In this document: piece by piece, positions 7,204 to 13,358 of the stretch | Numbering within the stretch: position 1 is the stretch's first letter | Layout of the letters: each line of letters starts with the position of its first letter | Origin: Pseudomonadota bacterium | Lineage (GTDB): Bacteria > Pseudomonadota > Alphaproteobacteria > Rhizobiales > Devosiaceae | DNA: 13,358 bases | Assembly (NCBI GenBank): GCA_023427545.1 | Contig: JAEZBF010000073.1 | Coordinates: forward strand, 1 to 13,358 | Direction of reading: 5' to 3' | Notes under the pieces: model-generated | Told to the model about the DNA's origin: nothing | The model's database searches: none | The model's input: only the letters and a program-made list of their open reading frames with translations | Made by a program: the position numbers and the translations under genes

Positions 7204-7935
7204 ATGCCTGCGTCAGACGATAACCGCCGCCATGTGGCGGCCGACGACACCACCATCGCAGTCTTCCAGGCGGAATGGGCGACCTACCGCAAGATGGTCG
7301 AGAACAATTTCCTGTTCCAGCGCGAAGCCTATGCGCTGCTGCACGACGTCTTGCTGGAGCACTTCCGCCGCCCCTTCCACTTCCTCGACATCGCGTGCGG
7401 CGACGCCAGCGCGAGCGCCCGCGCCCTCGCGGGGACAGCCGTGGCCGCCTACACCGGCATCGATTTCTCCGCTCTTGCGCTGGAGCTCGCGGCCAAGAAC
7501 CTCGCCGGTCTCGGCTGTCCCGTAGACTTGGTGCAGCGCGACTTTCTTGATGCCATCGATGACACGCGCGAGCCGGTCGACATCATCTGGATCGGCCTCT
7601 CGCTTCACCATCTAGAGCGCCAGCAGAAGCTCATTTTCATGCGTAAGGTGCGCGGAATCCTCAAACCTAGCGGCCGGCTCCTGGTGTTCGAGAACACCAG
7701 CCCGGACGACGAGGACCGGCCCAGCTGGATGGCGAGATGGGACCAGCAGCGGCCGTTCTGGCATGCCTATTCGGCAGACGAGTGGACGCGGATGACGGAC
7801 CATGTCCACGCGGCGGATTTTCCGGAGACAGTTTCCACCTGGCGCGCATTGGGGCGAGATGCCGGCTTTGGGTCGGCCGAAGACCTCTACACCACTCCGA
7901 CCGATCTCTTCCGGGTCTGGAGTTTCGCACTCTAG
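7204..7935 (+). CDS. Class I SAM-dependent methyltransferase
   Basis: A 243-residue Rossmann-fold methyltransferase. Motif I is FLDIACGDASAS (60-71), the acidic ribose-binding residue is D87 in TGIDFS, motif III-like VQRDFLDAI spans 110-118, and motif IV is IIWIGLSLHHL (127-137), followed by GILKPSGRLLVFEN (151-164). The substrate cannot be read from the sequence. The ATG at 7204 has GAGGAG seven bases upstream; a TTG at 7177 in the same frame is less likely. It follows the hydroxy-acid dehydrogenase gene in the same direction but has its own ribosome-binding site and a hairpin before it. It is convergent with the MFS transporter gene. Confidence 0.88.
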   Translation: MPASDDNRRHVAADDTTIAVFQAEWATYRKMVENNFLFQREAYALLHDVLLEHFRRPFHFLDIACGDASASARALAGTAVAAYTGIDFSALALELAAKNLAGLGCPVDLVQRDFLDAIDDTREPVDIIWIGLSLHHLERQQKLIFMRKVRGILKPSGRLLVFENTSPDDEDRPSWMARWDQQRPFWHAYSADEWTRMTDHVHAADFPETVSTWRALGRDAGFGSAEDLYTTPTDLFRVWSFAL

Positions 7936-7986
7936 ATTGCGGCCCAAGCTGAACCCAGATCTCCGTTCTGAGCTGAGCGGCAGTTC

Positions 7987-9141
7987 TTAGGCGCGCTCAC
8001 CTCTAGGCACGCCGCGCCAGATCAGCAGTGCCAGGCCCACCAGCGGTCCGCCGATCAGCGGCAGTGTCATCGCACCGAAGCTGTCGACCACCACACCACC
8101 GACCGCGGCGGCAACGGCCATGCCTATCATGAAGGCCGACATGTTGAGCGAGATGGCGACCGGCACAGCGCCGGGCGCGATCTGAGCAAGGTGGCTCGCC
8201 ACCGCAATCGAGTATGTGCGCACCACAAACCCCTGAGCTCCGACCGTCATCATCAGCGTCGGCAATGCCTGACCAGCCGGGACATGCGGCAGTCCGATGA
8301 AGATCGCCATGACGGCAATTACGGCCAGCCCGGCAATGTTCGCAGTCTGCCAGCTCCCGAGATGATCGGACATGCGCCCCGCAGTCGCACTGCAGGCGAT
8401 CGCGCCCACGCCGCCGGCCAGCAGCACCATTGGGAGCGCCTCGTAACCGACTCCGACGGCTGTCATCAGCGCGCTGATGTAGACCATGAGCGGCGCCGAT
8501 CCGATCATGAACACCAATGTCGATACGAGGGCGGTGCCGACACCTGGGTTGCGCAGCAGCCTAAGGCGCTGCTGGATCGTCATCTGGTCGCCAGGCAAGC
8601 CGCGCGGCAGCTTCGCGTAGAGCGCCAGCGCCGCCATCCCCGCCATGAGCGCCAGTGCAGCGTATTCGAAGCGCCAGCCGAACTGTGTGGCCACAAGGGC
8701 CCCAAGCGGCACCCCCGCCAAGGCGGCCAGGGCCTGCCCCATGCTGATCACCTGCATGTAGCGCCCGCGCTGGCCGGCCGGCGCCAGCATCGCCGCCGTC
8801 GCCATTGCCGTCCCGGTGTAGGTTCCCGCAGCCACCGCGAGCACCGTCCGGATCACCACCAGGCCATCGAAGAAGGGCATGAGCACCATCAGGAGTGCGC
8901 AGATGGCCAGGCCGAACTCGGACCAGGCGAGGATGCGTCGCCGCCCCACTCCACCGAGCAACAGCGCCAGCAGCGGCGGACCGAAGGCGTAGGCGATCGA
9001 GTAGAACAGCACCAGGAGGCCGGCCTGCCCCAGGCTGACGCCCAAGTCGTCGCTGATGAGCGGCAGGATGCCCGCGATCAGTCCGCCTTCGATCGCTCCC
9101 ACGAACGCCGCGAGCGAGAGCCAAAAGAGGCGAGAGTCCAT
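7987..9141 (-). CDS. Major facilitator superfamily transporter (12-TM, DHA1-like)
   Basis: The 384-residue protein is hydrophobic throughout, with a spacing consistent with twelve transmembrane helices. The first helix is WLSLAAFVGAIEGGLIAGIL, and the loop between helices 2 and 3 has the MFS motif A remnant GGVGRRRIL. The length and the short N-terminus fit the arabinose-efflux/DHA1 type of drug or metabolite exporter. The substrate is unknown. The ATG at 9141 has GGAG five bases upstream. It is divergent from the DsbA-fold isomerase gene, with almost 300 bases between them, and convergent with the methyltransferase gene. Confidence 0.9.
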   Translation of the reverse strand: MDSRLFWLSLAAFVGAIEGGLIAGILPLISDDLGVSLGQAGLLVLFYSIAYAFGPPLLALLLGGVGRRRILAWSEFGLAICALLMVLMPFFDGLVVIRTVLAVAAGTYTGTAMATAAMLAPAGQRGRYMQVISMGQALAALAGVPLGALVATQFGWRFEYAALALMAGMAALALYAKLPRGLPGDQMTIQQRLRLLRNPGVGTALVSTLVFMIGSAPLMVYISALMTAVGVGYEALPMVLLAGGVGAIACSATAGRMSDHLGSWQTANIAGLAVIAVMAIFIGLPHVPAGQALPTLMMTVGAQGFVVRTYSIAVASHLAQIAPGAVPVAISLNMSAFMIGMAVAAAVGGVVVDSFGAMTLPLIGGPLVGLALLIWRGVPRGERA

Positions 9142-9435
9142 CGATGCTCCGCGGGCCCGCTGATTGTCACGAGCAGAATGGCAGAGATTTCGGGGATGCC
9201 TCTAGAGGCCCCTGCCCCTTCAAACAACTATTCCGCAGCATTCGGAACAGCTTGAGCGGGCGAGGGCTGCGCGTGGTCTTCAGCCGGCCGATGGATGTCC
9301 TGCATCCACTCGTTGAGGCGCTTGTTGAACTCGCGCCACCTCAGGGGCCACCATGTGCATGCTCCTCTTGCTGCTCGCTTCGAGGGCAGGACGAGAGGTA
9401 TTACTGTTGTCACGCAACTTGGCGGGGGGCACGAG
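9142..9435. other. Divergent intergenic region with a 12-base palindrome and an unassigned minus-strand frame
   Basis: These 294 bases separate the MFS transporter gene (minus) from the isomerase gene (plus). A perfect 12-base palindrome, GCCTCTAGAGGC, lies at 9198-9209, about 57 bases upstream of the MFS start, and could be a regulator site. A minus-strand frame (9228-9464) ends in a protein-like stretch, REFNKRLNEWMQDIHRPAE, but it has no convincing start or ribosome-binding site; it may be the tail of a decayed gene. A plus-strand frame upstream of 9436 is open but does not look like the isomerase family. Confidence 0.4.
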
Positions 9436-10023
9436 GTGGAGTTCTGGTTCTCGATCGGCAGCACATACAGCTATCTCAGCGTGATGCGTCTGCGAGAGGT
9501 CGTGGCCGCCACAGGTATCGCCTTCGACTGGCAGCCTTTCAATGTTCGCGCCATCATGCGGGAGATGGACAACATTCCCTTCGCCAACAAGCCCGTGAAG
9601 GCCACCTATATGTGGCGTGACATAGAGCGGCGGTCAAAGCTCTATGGCCTGACCCCGCAGCTGCCCGCCCCCTATCCGCTCAAGGAGCTCGAACTCGCCA
9701 ACCGGGTGGCGATCGTCGCCAAGACCGAAGGGTGGATCGAGGACTATGCAGTGGCCGCTTACCGCTATTGGTTCGAGCATGGTGAGCCCGCTGGGAGCGA
9801 ACCCAATCTGACGAAATCGATCGCTGCGTCCGGCCGGAAGGCCACCTCGGTCATTGATGCAGCCAACGCTCCGGAGGCACATTCCGCCCTCGAAGCCGCT
9901 ACAAATACGGCGCGTAAGCTCGGCATCTTCGGTTCGCCAACATTCGTCGTCGATCGGGAGATCTTCTGGGGCGACGATCGGCTGGACGACGCTATCGACT
10001 GGCGCCGTTCCAACGGCGAGTAG
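9436..10023 (+). CDS. DsbA-fold 2-hydroxychromene-2-carboxylate isomerase-like protein
   Basis: The 195-residue protein has the thioredoxin/GST-kappa fold of the HCCA isomerase group. The N-terminus VEFWFSIGSTYSYLSVMRL carries the serine-containing glutathione-contact position, WQPFNVRAIMRE follows, and the cis-proline loop is GIFGSPTFVVD (164-174), followed by FWGDDRLDDAI. Known members are glutathione-dependent isomerases in naphthalene-type aromatic breakdown, but many paralogs have no known substrate and no other aromatic pathway gene is in view. I chose the GTG at 9436 because it gives the family N-terminus and has a GGGGGG run six bases upstream. An in-frame ATG at 9295 would add 47 residues that do not look like the fold. 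Confidence 0.85.
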   Translation: MEFWFSIGSTYSYLSVMRLREVVAATGIAFDWQPFNVRAIMREMDNIPFANKPVKATYMWRDIERRSKLYGLTPQLPAPYPLKELELANRVAIVAKTEGWIEDYAVAAYRYWFEHGEPAGSEPNLTKSIAASGRKATSVIDAANAPEAHSALEAATNTARKLGIFGSPTFVVDREIFWGDDRLDDAIDWRRSNGE

Positions 10024-10157
10024 GGAATAGTGCCGCAAGGATCTGCTCGTGGCGCGGAGCACCGGCACCACGCCCGCCGGAGTCGCAGCCGCGCCCACCC
10101 CCGCCGGTTCACCTTTGCCCGCGGCAGTCCCAATTGAACGTCTGAGCACGCGCGATA

Positions 10158-10182
10158 TAACGAACCTGGGGCAACGTCGTTA
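10158..10182. repeat. Short inverted repeat upstream of the XRE gene
   Basis: TAACGA (10158-10163) and TCGTTA (10177-10182) are perfect 6-base arms around a 13-base spacer. They lie about 70 bases upstream of the XRE-type gene, so this could be its operator or an RNA hairpin. Arms this short can occur by chance. The rest of the 227-base gap (10024-10250) shows no gene. Confidence 0.25.
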
Positions 10183-10250
10183 CAAGCGCAAGGAGCTGTC
10201 GCCGGGTGCGCTAATAGTTCGTAGTGAGGTGCTAAAGGAAGAGGCTCATT

Positions 10251-10550
10251 TTGATCAGCTCTGCCCAATGTCGCGCCGCGCGTGCCCTGCTCAACTGGCC
10301 GTTGGATCAGCTTGCCGGCGACTCCGGTGTCCCGGAAGCGGACATCACATCGTTCGAAGCAGGAGCGGTACTCCCACAGGCTCAAATCGATCGGCTGGAA
10401 AAGGCGCTGGAGAAGGCTGGGGCGTTTTTCATTCGGGAGGGACGAGGTCGCGGCCCGGGTGTACGGTTCAGGTTCAGCCGCGTCAGCGTCAAACGAATGG
10501 ACATTTGGGAAAACGAGGGCGGTTCTGCGGGGGAGGACGACGTCACCTAG
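10251..10550 (+). CDS. Short XRE-type helix-turn-helix regulator
   Basis: The 99-residue protein begins MISSAQCRAARALLNW, then LDQLAGDSGVPEADITSFEAG (helix-turn-helix, about 18-38) and an IDRLEKALEKAGAFFIRE helix (46-63), ending the domain with GRGPGVRFR. This layout is typical of the short XRE proteins common in alphaproteobacteria. Helix 2 has LDQLAGDSG where LAEAAG-like sequence is usual, still compatible with DNA binding. The tail KRMDIWENEGGSAGEDDVT is acidic and not conserved as far as I recall. The start is a TTG at 10251 with GGAAGAGG ending six bases upstream; there is no in-frame ATG close by. The target is unknown. Confidence 0.78.
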   Translation: MISSAQCRAARALLNWPLDQLAGDSGVPEADITSFEAGAVLPQAQIDRLEKALEKAGAFFIREGRGRGPGVRFRFSRVSVKRMDIWENEGGSAGEDDVT

Positions 10551-10582
10551 GGCGACGGACCAAACAGTCTTTGGGGGCGATC

Positions 10583-11932
10583 TCAGACTACTCCAAGAGC
10601 TCGCATGGCCTCGGCAACGCGGAGGAAACTGGCGATATTTGCGCCGAGCACATAGTCGTTCGAGGATCCGTAGGCTTCGGCCGTCTCAGCGCAGGTATCG
10701 TGGATGTTGCGCATGATCTCAGCCAACCGCTGCTCCGTTTCGGCGAAGCTCCAGGAATCGCGCGAGGCATTCTGCTGCATCTCGAGCGCCGACGTTGCTA
10801 CCCCTCCAGCGTTGGCCGCTTTGCCCGGGGCGAAGAACACGCCCGCCTGCTGGAACAGCCGCACTGCCTCGGGCGTGCATGGCATGTTGGCTCCTTCGCC
10901 CACGGCGATGACACCGTTCTCGACCAGTGTCTGGGCATCCCTGCCCGTTAGCTCGTTCTGGGTGGCCGACGGCATGGCCACTTCGCATGGAACGTCCCAG
11001 ACGCTACCTCCCTCGACAACCTCAACTTGCGATCCCCGCAGCCGGGCGTACTCCGCGATACGCCCACGGCGCACCTCCTTGACCTCCTTCAGCAGGTCGA
11101 GGTCGATGCCGGCTGGATCGACGACATAGCCGCTGGAATCCGAGCACTCGACCACCTTGCCGCCGAACGCATGCACCTTCTCGATAGTGTAGATGGCTAC
11201 GTTTCCGGCGCCTGAGACCACAGTCCGCTTGCCTTCGAAGCTCGTCCCCTTCCGGCCCAGCATGTGCTGGACGAAAAACGTGGCGCCGTAGCCAGTCGCT
11301 TCTTTACGGGCCCGAGAGCCACCATAGGTGAGGCCCTTGCCCGTAAGAACGCCTGCTTCGTAGCGATTGGTGAGGCGCTTGTATTGGCCGAACATGTAGC
11401 CAATCTCGCGCCCGCCCACTCCGATGTCTCCAGCGGGCACGTCCGTGTACTCTCCGATGTGACGATGAAGCTCGATCATGAAGGATTGGCAGAACCGCAT
11501 GATCTCACCGTCGGAGCGGCCGCGTGGATTAAAATCCGATCCACCCTTGCCGCCCCCGATCGGAAGACCCGTGAGCGCGTTCTTGAAGGGCTGCTCAAAA
11601 CCCAGGAACTTGATGATCCCGATGTTCACTGAGGGGTGGAAGCGGATGCCGCCCTTGTAGGGACCAAGCGCAGAACTGAATTGCACCCGGAAACCGCGAT
11701 TGATCTGGACCTGTCCCCTGTCATCGGTCCATGGCACGCGGAAAATGATCTGCCGTTCCGGCTCACAGAGCCGTTCAAGAAGCCCGTCGTTAAGGTAGTC
11801 GGGATGTTTAGCGACCACCCGGCCCAGACTCTCGAACACCTCCCGGACGGCCTGGTGGAACTCAGGCTCTCCGGCGTTGCGCTGGAGTACCTGGGCAAGG
11901 ATGGGTTCAAGCTTCTCGTCGATGATGGTCAC
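10583..11932 (-). CDS. gdhA: NADP-specific glutamate dehydrogenase
   Basis: This 449-residue protein matches the hexameric NADP-type glutamate dehydrogenases along its full length. It should catalyse reversible reductive amination of 2-oxoglutarate with ammonium. Key parts are FSSALGPYKGGIRFHP (85-100, with K93), the catalytic lysine in LPIGGGKGGSDFNPRG (K129), DVPAGDIGVGGREIGYMFG with D169 (164-182), KEATGYGATFF (210-220), the Rossmann stretch VVSGAGNVAIYTIEK (238-252) and SDSSGYV (264-270). The coenzyme-loop sequence CSDSSGYV fits NADP rather than NAD. The start is a GTG at 11932 with only a weak ribosome-binding site; a downstream ATG would cut into the conserved N-terminal domain. It is divergent from the small ORF and DUF983 gene. 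Confidence 0.95.
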   Translation of the reverse strand: MTIIDEKLEPILAQVLQRNAGEPEFHQAVREVFESLGRVVAKHPDYLNDGLLERLCEPERQIIFRVPWTDDRGQVQINRGFRVQFSSALGPYKGGIRFHPSVNIGIIKFLGFEQPFKNALTGLPIGGGKGGSDFNPRGRSDGEIMRFCQSFMIELHRHIGEYTDVPAGDIGVGGREIGYMFGQYKRLTNRYEAGVLTGKGLTYGGSRARKEATGYGATFFVQHMLGRKGTSFEGKRTVVSGAGNVAIYTIEKVHAFGGKVVECSDSSGYVVDPAGIDLDLLKEVKEVRRGRIAEYARLRGSQVEVVEGGSVWDVPCEVAMPSATQNELTGRDAQTLVENGVIAVGEGANMPCTPEAVRLFQQAGVFFAPGKAANAGGVATSALEMQQNASRDSWSFAETEQRLAEIMRNIHDTCAETAEAYGSSNDYVLGANIASFLRVAEAMRALGVV

Positions 11933-12010
11933 GGCTCACACGAAGTCATTAGGATGAAGGGCCGTCTATCGCCGTTCTCGGCCCAGCTGTACAAGACTGG
12001 AGGAGCCAAC

Positions 12011-12088
12011 GTGGCAAGACGAAACGCCGCACGCAGCGGCGCATTCGGACTTGCAGATGACCTGCTCTGTGCGGATGTTGGGGCATGA
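12011..12088 (+). CDS. Possible 25-residue small ORF coupled to the DUF983 gene
   Basis: A GTG at 12011 is preceded by GGAGGAG at 6-base spacing, one of the strongest ribosome-binding sites in the window. It opens a 25-codon frame (MARRNAARSGAFGLADDLLC and five more residues) that ends in TGA overlapping the ATG of the DUF983 gene. The peptide is basic at its N-terminus and I do not recognise it. The DUF983 gene lacks a well-spaced ribosome-binding site of its own, so the small ORF may serve to load ribosomes for it. Chance is possible at this length. Confidence 0.4.
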   Translation: MARRNAARSGAFGLADDLLCADVGA

Positions 12089-12456
12089 GTACTTCAGATA
12101 GGCCCGTGTGGCCCGCGATCTGGCGGGGACTTAAGTGCAGATGCCCGAAATGCGGAAAGGGCCGATTGTTTCACCATTTCATTGAGCAGGTAGAGCGCTG
12201 TCCGGTTTGTGAAGAACCGCTTGCGCGTTACCGGGTGGGCTTATTCCTTCCGCTGGTAGTGATGCTGGTGATGATGCACGTGATCGCGTTTGTGATGCTC
12301 GAGCTCGAGCTCAACGGGCTCGGTAACCCGCTGACCTATTTGATCACGATGATCCCATTGGCGATCATCATTCCCCTCGTCATCCTGCCATCGAGCAAGG
12401 GCGGCATCATTGGGCTGCTGTGGGCACAAGGATGGAGTGACGTGCTTGATCGGTAG
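12085..12456 (+). CDS. DUF983 membrane protein with a zinc-ribbon
   Basis: The 123-residue protein has the layout of the DUF983 family. An N-terminal zinc-ribbon has CPKC (20-23) and CPVC (39-42), followed by two transmembrane helices (about 53-73 and 84-104). LKCRCPKCGKGRLFHHF and the following VERCPVCEEPL are characteristic. DUF983 proteins have no established function; some lie near cytochrome oxidase genes, but none is seen here. The ATG at 12085 overlaps the stop of a small ORF that has a strong ribosome-binding site, so initiation may be coupled. It is convergent with the GNAT-Rnk gene. Confidence 0.85.
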   Translation: MSTSDRPVWPAIWRGLKCRCPKCGKGRLFHHFIEQVERCPVCEEPLARYRVGLFLPLVVMLVMMHVIAFVMLELELNGLGNPLTYLITMIPLAIIIPLVILPSSKGGIIGLLWAQGWSDVLDR

Positions 12457-12467
12457 GGCCGCAAGGT

Positions 12468-12484
12468 CCCCGATTCCGTCGGGG
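12468..12484. terminator. GC hairpin after the DUF983 gene
   Basis: CCCCGA and TCGGGG form a perfect 6-base stem with a TTCCG loop, 11 bases after the DUF983 stop. Only two T residues follow, so it is at best a weak intrinsic terminator. It lies in the convergent gap before the GNAT-Rnk stop. Confidence 0.4.
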
Positions 12485-12516
12485 TTGAAGCCGACGAAAC
12501 GGGCATCTCTGATGGA

Positions 12517-12543
12517 CTGACCGGTCAATATTCAGACCGTCAG
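12517..12543. terminator. Hairpin in the convergent DUF983 / GNAT-Rnk gap
   Basis: CTGAC, a one-base bulge and GGTC pair with GACCGTCAG around an AATATTCA loop, giving nine pairs. It starts 13 bases downstream of the GNAT-Rnk stop on the minus strand and could terminate that transcript. There is no T run on either side. Confidence 0.35.
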
Positions 12544-12556
12544 CCACCCCAGGCGG

Positions 12557-13358
12557 CTAGAGATGAAAATCGCCAGAGGATTCCGGCTGGTAGATTACTC
12601 TGTCGATCCTAATACGTTGAGTATGATCTGAAACCAGCCAATCAATAGCGCTGCCGGCCCGATATCCCAGGATCGCGGCGCCCACCTCGGACAGGACCGA
12701 CAGTTTGCCGGAGCGGTGGTCGGCGTCCCGGGGATAGACGAGGGATAACTCACTTTCGTCATTGTCCAGACGCAGCAGAACTCTGGAGTTCATTGTGACA
12801 ACATCCGGTGCCACGCTCTGAGGAGCGACGACGATAGCTCGCTCAATCTCGTGCTCGAGGTCGACGATTGCAGGCCCATGCTCGACCCAGATTAGTTCCT
12901 CAAGCCGCGATTGATCCGTCTCGGTGATGTAGATGTCGGTAGTACCCGCCATGGCGCCTTCACGCAGAAGCCGCCGGTAACGGCCAGCGCTGATCGACAA
13001 TGACTTGAGCGTCGCCGTCTGGCTCCTGGTTTGGAAGCCGCAGCGGGCGAAGGCCTTCATCGAGCGGGCGTTGTCCGGATTGATCTTGGCAATGACGTTC
13101 CTGGCTCGCATCTCGAGGAAGGCGATCTTCAAGCCTTCGCGGATGGTGCTGGGGCCGAGCCGGCGACCCCAGGAGTCACGATCGCCGATGACCAGGACAA
13201 TCTCGCAGTCTCCCCCGGTCTTGATCAAGCGGACGAAACCGACAGGAGCATCATTTCGATCATAGGCCATGAAGAAACGGCCCCCCTGATTGAACAGGTG
13301 TGTCAGGATCGGCATCTGAGTTCGAGCGACAGCGTCTTCGATGAACAAAGACACACTA
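12557..13358 (-). CDS. GNAT acetyltransferase fused to an Rnk-like domain (N-terminus beyond right edge)
   Basis: One uninterrupted frame holds two domains. The first (about residues 20-120 counted from a GTG at 13354) is GNAT-like: GRFFMAYDRNDAPVGFVRL, an acetyl-CoA loop WGRRLGPSTI (62-71), and NPDNARSMKAFARCGFQ (92-108). The second (about 138-265) is clearly Rnk-like: DIYITETDQSRLEEL, DVVTMNSRVLLRL, LSVLSEVGAAILGYRAGSAI, and VIYQPESSGDFHL at the end. Rnk is related to GreA/GreB, and in E. coli it binds RNA polymerase and affects nucleoside diphosphate kinase levels. The GNAT part lacks its usual first strand and helix, and the frame is open to the window edge, so the start is probably outside; a GTG at 13354 is the first candidate inside. 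An ATG at 12952 with GAAGG just upstream would give a free 131-residue Rnk, close to the E. coli length. The acetyl acceptor is unknown. Confidence 0.85.
   Translation of the reverse strand, partial: SVSLFIEDAVARTQMPILTHLFNQGGRFFMAYDRNDAPVGFVRLIKTGGDCEIVLVIGDRDSWGRRLGPSTIREGLKIAFLEMRARNVIAKINPDNARSMKAFARCGFQTRSQTATLKSLSISAGRYRRLLREGAMAGTTDIYITETDQSRLEELIWVEHGPAIVDLEHEIERAIVVAPQSVAPDVVTMNSRVLLRLDNDESELSLVYPRDADHRSGKLSVLSEVGAAILGYRAGSAIDWLVSDHTQRIRIDRVIYQPESSGDFHL

Noticed and set aside
7936..7986. Possible bulged hairpin AGCTGAAC/GTTCTGAGCT between the convergent methyltransferase and MFS genes
   Set aside because: The stem is short with a two-base bulge and no T run, so a terminator call is not supported.
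8191..9255. Long plus-strand open frame (354 codons) opposite the MFS gene
   Set aside because: It is His/Arg/Gln-rich, as expected for the antisense of a hydrophobic membrane protein gene.
10049..10951. Plus-strand open frame (300 codons) crossing the XRE gene and the end of gdhA
   Set aside because: It has low-complexity Ala/Pro and Arg/Gly content and overlaps two recognised genes in other frames.
11933..11953. Six-codon minus-strand mini-frame whose TGA overlaps the gdhA GTG start
   Set aside because: It has no ribosome-binding site and is so short that chance is the best explanation.

Overview
The window is GC-rich and densely packed with genes on both strands. It looks like a chromosomal region of metabolic and accessory genes from a proteobacterium, most likely an alphaproteobacterium. 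That lineage guess rests on the gene set (OtnK/OtnC/LtnD acid-sugar genes, a short XRE protein ending in a GPGVRF-type motif, DUF983, Rnk, an NADP-type glutamate dehydrogenase) and is inference. I see no tRNA, rRNA, CRISPR array, insertion sequence or phage gene.

Left end (1-2789): genes for four-carbon acid-sugar (threonate/erythronate) breakdown. An LtnD-type dehydrogenase runs off the left edge on the minus strand. otnK and otnC form a translationally coupled minus-strand pair. Between ltnD and otnC sits a plus-strand gamma-class carbonic anhydrase gene whose stop codon directly abuts the otnC stop. The isomerase expected for this pathway (OtnI) is not in view.

Middle left (3022-5066, minus strand): a MazG C-terminal-like gene broken by a single-base frameshift; a membrane-anchored SH3b protein; and a coupled pair made of a small secreted two-cysteine protein and a small two-helix membrane protein. 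These three envelope-type genes are not recognised beyond their domains.

Centre (5213-7935): a TetR regulator is divergent from an FMN-dependent alpha-hydroxy-acid (L-lactate type) dehydrogenase, with a 104-base shared control region. A hairpin that could be a terminator and a class I SAM methyltransferase follow.

Right (7987-13358): an MFS transporter is divergent from a DsbA-fold 2-hydroxychromene-2-carboxylate isomerase-like protein. Then come a short XRE regulator with a TTG start, NADP-type glutamate dehydrogenase (minus), a possible 25-residue leader ORF coupled to a DUF983 zinc-ribbon membrane protein (plus), and a GNAT-Rnk fusion that runs off the right edge (minus).

No single new multi-gene system is obvious. 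The best leads are the GNAT-Rnk fusion with a plausible internal Rnk start, the carbonic anhydrase gene embedded antisense in the acid-sugar cluster, the coupled small envelope pair, and the small ORF in front of DUF983.
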